DNA from: Hirudo medicinalis
Lineage: Eukaryota > Annelida > Clitellata > Hirudinida > Hirudinidae
Direction: 5' to 3'
Assembly (NCBI GenBank): GCA_011800805.1
Contig: MPNW01000102.1
Span: 372,522-398,928 of the forward strand
Length of the DNA stretch: 26,407 nucleotides
The translations under genes and the position numbers were made by a program. Positions 9,640 to 19,700 of this stretch are shown here, piece by piece. Each line of letters opens with the position of its first letter. Within the stretch, counting starts at the first letter, position 1. A model generated the notes under the pieces. That model had not been told where the DNA came from, did no database searches, and was given only the letters and a program-made list of their open reading frames with translations.

Positions 9640-12600
9640 AGTTATTTACAATTAAATTATAACTTTTAATGAGATCCAATGTTTGATAAATTATGCACTT
9701 TCTATCGATAGTTATTGACTGAGTGCATTTAATACAATGTTGATTGTAATATAATAAATATTATTTTATAATACAATAAATATATTTTATAATTTTCACT
9801 CATTACAAGCAAATATATGAAGAAATGTTGTTTGGATTTTAAAAGTTGATAACCAAAGTCAGGACACCGTTCATTCTTTTGAATGTTCGGTTTGCAATTA
9901 AACTCAATTTGGTGCTTTTAAAGACAATTTGAAATTTATCGTCGAACAAAGTATCCATGACGACCAACTTCCATTCTTTATTGACTCTAATGGAGCTGTC
10001 GTCGCTGGAAAATATTTGCAGCAAACAAATATCACAAAATAATTGCGATTAGCAATGGTTTAACAATACTTAACAATAATAACATAATTAATTAACAATA
10101 ATGTAACAATTATTAAAATGAATTATCATGGAGGCATGGGAAGGAGAACCGATCACTGAACGAGCAGGATGTCAATTTCTTTGAACAATGAAAGAAGAAA
10201 CAGGATGAGGTTTTCATCAAAGCGATGGAATCGCAAGAAACTTCACGATTAATCACCAACGTGAAAGTTTGTGCGCAGTTGAGAAGACGTTGCGTAATTC
10301 ACCCGTGAATCCATTGACCCGTGAATCTATGCACCCTTGCATCCATGCATATATGCATCGCCTAGTCTGTCAAATAATTTCCATTCACTCATCCTTCACA
10401 AAATGATTTTGACGAGTGCTAGGATTAATTAATTGGGTTATAATAATAATTTTAAATAAGGTTTTAATGTTTGTTTGGTAAATATTTTAAATATAATAAA
10501 TAAGGATTTTCTTATTAATGTCACAACAAATTATCATCGCAAATATCCATTTCATTGTAAAATTACGTACTAAATATTAATTACTTGGCGATCGATATAG
10601 ATGATGATGATGATGATGATGATGATTGTTGTCATTCAAAATGACAATAAGGATGGTGACGATGAGTCATTGTGAACTTGGAGGAATCATCCGTCAGTAA
10701 ACTTCCATTATGAATTCAAGACTTAATAGTATTTCAATATTTTATTAATAATTTTTAAATACGAAACGTATTTCTTGTATTTTAAACCAAATTTTGAATC
10801 CTCCGTGAAATTAAAATGTTGTTATGAATTACTGAGGTTTTGTGACGACTTCATAAAGTGAAATGTTAATCAAAAGACATTTCAAATCACAACATCAACA
10901 ACTCCGAAATTCTTAAGAGAAAATTACCGAAAAAATTACCGAGAAAATTGTTCAAAATACGACAGCCATGAATAATTCACGTCATTGTTTGTCATCCTCT
11001 TCACATCAAAGATTTTCTTCCCTAAAATAATTTTCAGAAGAAAAACTATGAAAAAGATGTATTTATCCATCTTAAAACTGTCAGACGAAGACATAAAACA
11101 ATATTAAGAAATGTTTCCATCTTATTACTGATCACATCTGATGTGCCCCAAGATTAACTTCGTTATAATATAAATCTGGATAAAAGAAAATATAATACAA
11201 TTTAAAAAAAAATAATTGTTCGAAATAATAAGTTTGTTAGCTCATTATGAGAACAATGTTTAGGTCGGTTGCACAGCGATGACAACTCCGATTACCCGAT
11301 GATGGCATCCACTGTCATCCACAATAAATGTGAGTCTTGAAAATATTTTCACGAAACTTTGAAGGAATGTGACGAATGATCGATCATAAGGCTCAACACA
11401 GAAAAGGGCTTTATTTAAACATTTTGAGGCACTTCGAAGTTATTAAACAAACACTTCCTATTTAAAAACTCAAGTAATACGTGAATACCAACTGTTCAAT
11501 CACTTTCTCTGTAATTGGTAACTTGTTATTTCTGCTCATCCTTACTTTTAATAACAACTAAGATGCATCTGAATTTATTTAAATATCACCATAATATATT
11601 TTAAGGTCAATAGAATTTTTGAATGATATTATTGGATAAGTAATTTACTTAATTTATTATCAGTGTAACTTTTAAATAATAAGAAATTATTAATTGAATA
11701 TGTACTAAATATAAATTAATGTCATTAAAATTTTATATAATAAGGAGTATTAATTGAATAAGTAATAAACATAAATTAGATGCAATTTCTGTCTACAAAA
11801 GGTCAAAAGCCTCGGGAGGTTTGAAAATGCTTTAACGACCTTCGACAACCTGACAAATACACTTAATCTCCTTCGTCATTTTTAACTTGAAGTTATCCTC
11901 TAAAATAACAGAAATTAATGTAAAATAGTTTAATGTAAAATAATTTTCGATCGAGAGATTACAAATGCTGCCTTATTCCAGGTAATTAGGTTCAAGTTGA
12001 TGTTAAACGTCGATAAAATGTAAAACTAGCGCATAATCAGAAGAAATTACTTGAAATATTCCAGTTGGTTTCATTCATTCGTATTCAGAATGGCAAGGAC
12101 TCGTAAGTTGTGGAGGCCCACGTTGTACATCACTCCCTATCCTCCGACATCCACTGACGTTAAGTTATGCCAAATATTTGACCTCCGCTTTCCTTCCCAT
12201 TCACAAGGATGGACATTCCAGCACCAATCACACGAAATTTAAAATTGTCTGTTACACATATTTATTATTTACGTTTTGCTTCCATAATTTAACATCGCCT
12301 TCAATGACATTTATTAATAATTTATATAATAATTAGTATCGACAACGCATTTTCAACGTAACTTCAACAACTTAATTTCAGTTAATTAAGTTAGAAATTC
12401 AATGAAAAGATTTATCTAAGAGAGAGGTAAAACAAGATGGCAGACAAAACAAACAATCCCGAAAACTTATTCTAGAATTCTTTGTCCAAGATTCAGGTTC
12501 ACGTGGAAAATTTCAAAGGCACTTTCGTAGTTCAGTTGTAATTTTTTTTATGCGAAATTACGAACAAATGGAGGTTTATATTACGTAATTCAAGCAATCT

Positions 12601-13520
12601 TAAAATTAATTCATTGATAAAATAATTTTTTTAATAATCAAATACTTCAGCAATTACGTCTTCTACGTTCGAGCTTTCACGTTTTTCTGGCTTCTGGTGA
12701 TTGTTGAGATCTTTATCCTCTTTAACAATTTCACTTATAATATTGCACAAATGCGATTTGTTAGGCCACAAACTGTTGGAAAAAACAGATCAAAGCAAAA
12801 ATGAATAAGCCGCATTTTAGTGATTTCCACGAGAATAAAGCAATCAATATCGAATATTTCTGAATGAATGTGTGAATAAATGTTTGCCAAAAAATGTTCA
12901 AGTGATCTCCGCAAGATGGCTGCCTGTTTACTTCAGATTTCAAAACCAATGATTTTGCTAAAATAGAGCAGGCATTGAAGAATAATGAGAAAATTCAGCA
13001 TTCCTGAATGATGACGACATTCCAAATCACCTTTGGAAGGAAATTAAAGAAAAAACATTAAAAATTAAAGTAGAATAACACTTTATTAAAAATTAATTCT
13101 ACTCAAATTAATAATTATAATAATTAAAATATATAATTAATTATATATAATAATATTATTATTGTTATAATCATCATCGACAACATCATCATAGTTATTG
13201 TTATTATTATGTTAGCATTAAGCAAATTGTTTAACTTGAATAATTAAAATATTCATTAGATTCATTAGATTGAGAAGTTTTAGAAGTTCTTCCCGCTTAT
13301 GTTCTCGAAATCTTTTGAACAAGTGCATGTGAGTTTACAATGCAGCAGCGATGTCATTGTTTGACCTCTGTGGTGGTCAAACCCCTCCGACATGCTTGTT
13401 GTGCTTATGAAATAATATGAAATGCTTCAGTCGTTCGAAATAAGTTCGGAAACAAAAGCAAAAAAATTAATGGAACCAAATCGATGTTTGATTAAGTAAA
13501 ACTCGACAAATTATAGTTTA
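9640..13520. other. Long AT-rich gene-free stretch
   Basis: Nearly 3.9 kb contains no frame with a recognisable motif on either strand. There is a (GAT)n run at about 10597-10626 and AT-rich tracts with ATT/TAA triplets near 13120-13210. Short open frames at 9839-10024, 12051-12242 and 12761-12949 are of chance length and have no recognisable content. The 5' end and promoter of the downstream ankyrin gene could lie in the last kilobase, but I see no decisive signal. Confidence 0.45.
10597..10626. repeat. (GAT)n microsatellite
   Basis: About ten GAT triplets lie in otherwise AT-rich sequence. Confidence 0.8.
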
Positions 13521-13607
13521 ATTCCAGCAAATCTTGCTGCACGCTGCAGGGAAACATTTTGCAGGAGTCCAATTACTTTTGCGATCTTTTATCGATGCTC
13601 GCACAAC

Positions 13608-15257
13608 ATGCTCGAGAAGTTTCAGGTTAATTTATCGGCAATAAATCTTTATTAACTAACGTGTTCGCGCATTCGTAGATTTGTTCATTTTTGACTTTGA
13701 AATCAGGCCAAGAAAAGAAAGAGATTTTTGTTGAAGGCAAGAGAAGGTGATCTGGATTACGTTTCAAAGTATCTTAATCGGAGACCACAAGATGTTGATT
13801 TAACAAATTCTGTTAGTTTTAATGTTTAAGTATTTAAGGAGAAGACATATTTAGAACGTTTCATCGTCCACGATTATAATCCTTCGACGAAAACAGGTAG
13901 GACTTTCATGCCTGCACTTGTCATCGAGAGGAGGCCACATCGGCCTTGTTTCTTATCTTCTGCACAGAGGTGCAGATGTTAATGCCTTCACGAAGGTATT
14001 TTCATTTTGTTTCTTTCGTGTTTCAAGGTTTGCAAGTGCAAAACATTTATTTTCATTCATAAACAGAATGGTAACACTGCTCTTGCATTTGCATCCTTTG
14101 AAGGGCATCTGGAGGTCGTAAGTGAGTTGGTAAAGTATGGAGCTAACGTCAACTTTCGACTCAATGTATGTTTGTTGAAGCACCCAGAATTGGAAAGTTT
14201 TATTGAGATTACATTCGTTGCATTCAGGAGGAGAGTTTCAGTCCTCTTTATCTGGCTTGCCAGGAAGGACACGCAGAGGTTGTCGAGTTCCTTATTCGAA
14301 ATGGAGCCGACCCTGATCTTTCCATCAAGGTATTAATAACATACCTTGATTGTAGATTTCAAATATAACGTTGCGCTTAGTCGTAAATAGATTATATTAA
14401 GTCCCTTTTTTCTATGTGAAGGGTGGTTATAAACCACGGGATGTTGCTGTGCAAAAGAAACAAGTCCAATGCCTCATTCGTTTGTTGGAACATCAGGGAA
14501 TCAAAGAGCGCATCGGACCTTTTCCGATCCATGTGGCCATAAAAAATGGAGACCAGGAGGCACTCCAGGTGATGTTAGAAGAAGGTTTCAATGTGGATGA
14601 GCAATCGAAAGTGAGGAAAATAAAAAATCACTCGTTCTTCATTTTCATTAACTTTTGCCTTCATGTACAGCTCGGATTCACAGCGTTGCACTATGCAATC
14701 TACTTTGATAATATTCCCCTCGTGAAATATTGCTTGGATCAAAATGCAGACGTCAATTGCCAGTCCAGGGTGAGTGCACTGTCTTTGGACAATAACAGAG
14801 TTATTATTATGGCATAAATATTTGTAGGCAGGCATAACTGCACTGCACGTGGCGAGCATTCACGGAAGGAAGGATATTTTGCAATTGCTTCTCGACAGAG
14901 GATCAAAAATGGACTTGAGTACCAAGGTAAGGAATTGTTTAAACAAAAATTCACTTGTAATAATGGACATCAACAATCTGATAAAGGAGGGGTTAACTGC
15001 GTTGCATTGCGCTTCAATACACGGAAGAACAAAAGAGGCGAGTATTTTATTGGATCACGGAGACAACATTGAAGCTGCAACTAAACGAGGAATGACGCCA
15101 CTCCACTTTGCAGTGCAAGGAAATCATTCCGAGTGCATGAAGATGCTTCTTGATAGGAAAGCTCCAATCGATTACCTCAACGAGGTACAAATAATTCAAT
15201 GTTAATTACCTTATTTATAACATTGGAGAGGTCGGATTGAATACTATCATCATCATC

Positions 15258-15294
<37 letters not shown>

Positions 15295-15401
15295 TCATCA
15301 TCATCATCATCATCATCATCAACAACAACAACAACAACAACATTAACATTATCATCATCAACAACAACAACAACAACAACATTAACATTATCATCATCAT
15401 C

Positions 15402-15435
<34 letters not shown>

Positions 15436-15646
15436 GCATCATCATCAACAACAACATCAACAACAACATCATCATCATCATCAACAACAACAACAACATC
15501 AACATCAACGTCATCGTCATCAATTTATATTGTCTTTGGTCATCATCGTCATCATCATCATCATCATCACCACCACTACCATCGTCATCACCATCATCGT
15601 CGTCGTCATCATCACACGTCAGTTAACACTACAATCGTCATCAGCG

Positions 15647-15682
<36 letters not shown>

Positions 15683-16366
15683 CACGTCAGTTACCACACC
15701 TGTTATGGGCCTGTAATGAAACTTTCGAGCTGCTCGTTAGAATTTATTGTCGGAGGTGGCTTCAACAATTTATGACTTTCTTTCACCTTTTGTCCACTCA
15801 TCCATCCGTCCATCTAACAATCCATCCATTTAAGCATTCAACCATCCATCCATCCATCCATCCATCCCTCCAACTTCGTATCCATCAATGCATTCATTCA
15901 TATCCATTCATTCATCCATTCATTCATATCCATCCATTCATTCATTCCATNNNNNNNNNNNNNNNNNNNNNNNNNNNNNNNNNNNNNNNNNNNNNNNNNN
16001 NNNNNNNNNNNNNNNNNNNNNNNNNNNNNNNNNNNNNNNNNNNNNNNNNNNNNNNNNNNNNNNNNNNNNNNNNNNNNNNNNNNNNNNNNNNNNNNNNNNN
16101 NNNNNNNNNNNNNNNNNNNNNNNNNNNNNNNNNNNNNNNNNNNNNNNNNNNNNNNNNNNNNNNNNNNNNNNNNNNNNNNNNNNNNNNNNNNNNNNNNNNN
16201 NNNNNNNNNNNNNNNNNNNNNNNNNNNNNNNNNNNNNNNNNNNNNNNNNNNNNNNNNNNNNNNNNNNNNNNNNNNNNNNNNNNNNNNNNNNNNNNNNNNN
16301 NNNNNNNNNNNNNNNNNNNNNNNNNNNTGATAACGACAATGACAAAATGACAATAACAATAAAGAT

Positions 16367-16421
<55 letters not shown>

Positions 16422-16744
16422 TAACACTAATTAGGATGGTTTTGCACCGCTCCACGTAGCTGCCTACTTCAAGAGGATCGCAGCAGCCAAACTTCTTTTG
16501 GAGAGATGCTGCAACGTCAACGTGAGGGGAAAAGTGGGTGAAAGCAGTATTTTTTATCATTTCAATCATCTCAATTTTAAGCACATTTGAGATAGGATTG
16601 TCGTGATTTCGTGATTAGAACACTTTTGTTTTTAATTAGAATGCTCTCAGTTCATTCGAAGTGGCCAAGAAATTGAACCACAAAGAGATGGTCGATCTGT
16701 TGTTGGAATACGGTGCCAAACCACGCTATGACTGCAGCATTAAG
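13608..16744 (+). CDS. Exons 1-11 of the ankyrin gene: first ankyrin block (~12 repeats)
   Basis: The exons are 13608-13625, 13707-13811, 13897-13995, 14067-14165, 14228-14329, 14422-14610, 14671-14769, 14828-14926, 14987-15184, 16435-16533 and 16640-16744. Every junction is phase 0. A capping half-repeat (KAREGDLDYVSKYL) is followed by canonical repeats such as TALAFASFEGHLEVVSELV with GANVN, and TALHVASIHGRKDILQLLL. Exons 14422-14610 and 14987-15184 each hold two fused repeats, and the others hold one. A basic AKKRKR cluster near residue 7 could be a nuclear localisation signal, though it may simply precede the capping helix. The intron 15185-16434 contains microsatellites and an assembly gap, so extra repeats could be hidden there. 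The phase is nevertheless preserved across it. Confidence 0.88.
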
Positions 16745-19700
16745 GTTCGTACGTCTTGAGTCGTGCTTAACAAATGTTAGATCATCTTATGCAACATACT
16801 CCAGTTCAGGATTCTGCCAAGTTACCACTCAACTTCTAATCCAACGCTAAGGAGCTTCACAGAATCTCAAATGCTGAACCAGACGTTTGATTCCTTTAAA
16901 AGAAATGCGAATGCCTTAACGCTTCCCACGAAAGTGAATGAATTGTTGAATTGTTGTTATTAGCCAACTGGAATTGCTAGTTCAACACTCACAGGAGTTT
17001 AAAACTTAAATACTTAAAAAGGGAAGTAAGAGTGAAAGTGATGTGACATTCCACACCACAGCCATCGACGGACGAGTAGCAACGTCTTCGACTATCAACG
17101 GTGTGTTAAAATTTAATCAATTTAATCATTCGCTGAAGACAATTCAATGAAGTTTACAACACGATTCGACAACATTTCGTTCGAGTTTGCTTATATTTTA
17201 ATTTATTCATAATTATTGATGGCTTGATATTATGGCTTGATATTATGGCTTGATATTATGGCTTGATATTATGGCTTGATTGATATTATGGCTTGATATT
17301 ATGGCTTGATAAGCCATTCAAATTTGTAAGTTTTGGGAAATTTAGGAAAGTGTTTAATTTTGTGGATTCTCAAGCATTGTACGTCGCTTAAGTATTATTA
17401 TTATTATATATTGTTTGTTTTGATGACGAATCCTGTTCTTCAGCTCACGCAATAAATCTATATTGTAATAAAATTAAATCAAATCTTATTGAATACAACT
17501 CATTCTATTATTAGAATAGACAGTGAATCTAATGAAATATTTTAAAAAATAGATTCAATCCCTCTGGCTTCACTTCAAACATTGGAAGGCGAAGGCGACC
17601 TGCACTCGAGTTTTGCAACGGAATCAATGTGTAGGTTTTCAATAATTTCATTAATTCGAATTGTTCCCTCGCACGAAACAACACCTCAGAATGAATACAA
17701 CACCTCAGAATGATTACAATTCCTCCTCAGACTCGAGTAGTGGCGCCATCTCCTCGAAGCAGAATAACTTTCCATTTCCTCCTCCAAACATCCCTCAAAA
17801 CGTGGAAATTCGCATCACGCCATCGGAAAGTCAATGAAGGTGCATCCGTTTGTAGTCACATTTCAATTAACTTCCACTGAATGGATTCCCTGCACGTAGA
17901 AACACATGAAAATAAGTTGCAAATGTTTCACTCCTTTCAGTTTCAACTTCGATTCGAAGTTCTACTTCTACTATTCCAAGGATTCAAGTGACTCAGGAAG
18001 ACTTCGACAAAGATTTTATTAATTTATTTAATACAAATTAAATTCTTCGGATATTCAGTAAATAAAATTCCAGGTGTCGTTAGTGCGATTCAGTGTAACG
18101 TGTGCTAAATGTCATTCAGGAGACGAATTAAAAAATCACACGCATTTTACTAATCCTTGGAGATTTCCTTTTGAAGTCCCAAATTCATGAAAGCATGCCT
18201 TGTCAAAAAATAAATTGTTTCATGTTGGAGAATTAACATCCTTCCAATTTATTTTAACTTTTGCTTTTCTTCTCATGAGGCATCTAGCGAACGATGCGCT
18301 GAGTTAAGCTGTTCGAGAAATTGCAATTATGCACTCTAGTGGGTCCTTGCTGACTTGGAGGAGCCTAACATGAATACTGAATGATTACCATTTTAATTCC
18401 GCTTAATTTTGCTGACCCGAATAACTGTCCTCTAGTTGCTTTGCAATGGAAAGTGTAAATGTTCTGAATGCCAGGTAACCTTTTGTTTCCGTGTTCTTCC
18501 GCACATTCATTTCTTTAAAGTTGAAGTCTCAATTCACTGCTACCTCTCCCTCGCATCATCTCACCACAACTTAGAAGCACCTCATTAAATGCTTCTGCAT
18601 ACCTGTAGTTGATTTGTTGCTGAATTTAAAATACACAAATTAATTTAAACTAAATTTTAAACTCGATACTGCAGAAGAATTACTGCAACTCTGACATAGT
18701 TTGTGAAAATATGCGAATTGATGCACACAAATTCATTCATAGCTGTGGCGTGAAGTATCACCTGAACATGATTAATGAAAACATTGAGGTCCGAGTTCCT
18801 TGCTTATATCAGTATCAGACATTTCAAATGACGAGTACTTTCGGAAGCTCCTTGGAAGATATTCAGGCCATTCCAGAGGATGGAGAATGTATCCTTTCCA
18901 CGATATGCCAGAAGACATCAAGTAAGCAAGCGAACATCAAACAAGAGATCAACGACAACAACTTGGGTCTCATTTCCTTGCTTTTCCAGTTTTACCAACA
19001 GAAGTTCTACTTTTGGAAGCTGCTCGTGAAAACAACCTTCCTCAGATTTCAGTCCTCGTCAAACAACGAAATGTCGGAGTTAATGTCAGTGACAACGTGA
19101 GTACAGAATTTAATTTCAGAATTGATTGAATTCTGAAGAATGTTCAACGGGCGGTTGGCATTTTATTGAAATTAAATTACCTCGAATCAAAAGTTACGTT
19201 TGGACGTGGGCACCGGACTAAGGTAAAATAAAAATTTAAAATGGCCAATTTAAAATTGTTGCAAATAGCGTCTCGTAGCGTTCCGTCAAATAATTTACTG
19301 AAAAGCTTTTGTTGAAGACCTTGTTGCAACGTAAATACTCGTAATGAGAAACATCAACAAGATTTAAACTCAGATTGCATCGACAACCCAAACAAGACGA
19401 CATTTTGGTTTCACAGCGCAATAATTCTTTTCAACAGAAGATTTCCAGTTAACCGAAGGTAAAACCAACGTTATAAGACGTGGACTTCACTTCGTGATGT
19501 TCACTGCCAAGTCGTGCAAGTTGAAAGTTTAAAAATTCTCCAATTTAAACTCAAAAGTATTTAACTCGTCTTCATCGTCCTCTTCAACTTCTTCATCATT
19601 CAAAGAATGTCTGCCAATCCAATGAAGCGGAACTCGATGAACACAAAAGGAGGGAGACATAGAAAGAATGTGAAGATGAATGATCGTCATCATCATCGTG

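Noticed and set aside
12051..12242. Possible small + strand gene
   Set aside because: It is sixty-three codons without motif, splice context or recognisable relatives, in an AT-rich region where such frames arise by chance.
13953..14272. Minus-strand frames opposite the ankyrin exons
   Set aside because: They are shadows of the + strand exons, which have clear ankyrin motifs and splice sites.
15215..16584. Poly-Asn, poly-Leu and X-containing frames around the gap
   Set aside because: They are translations of CAA/CAT/AAT arrays and of Ns inside an intron of the ankyrin gene.
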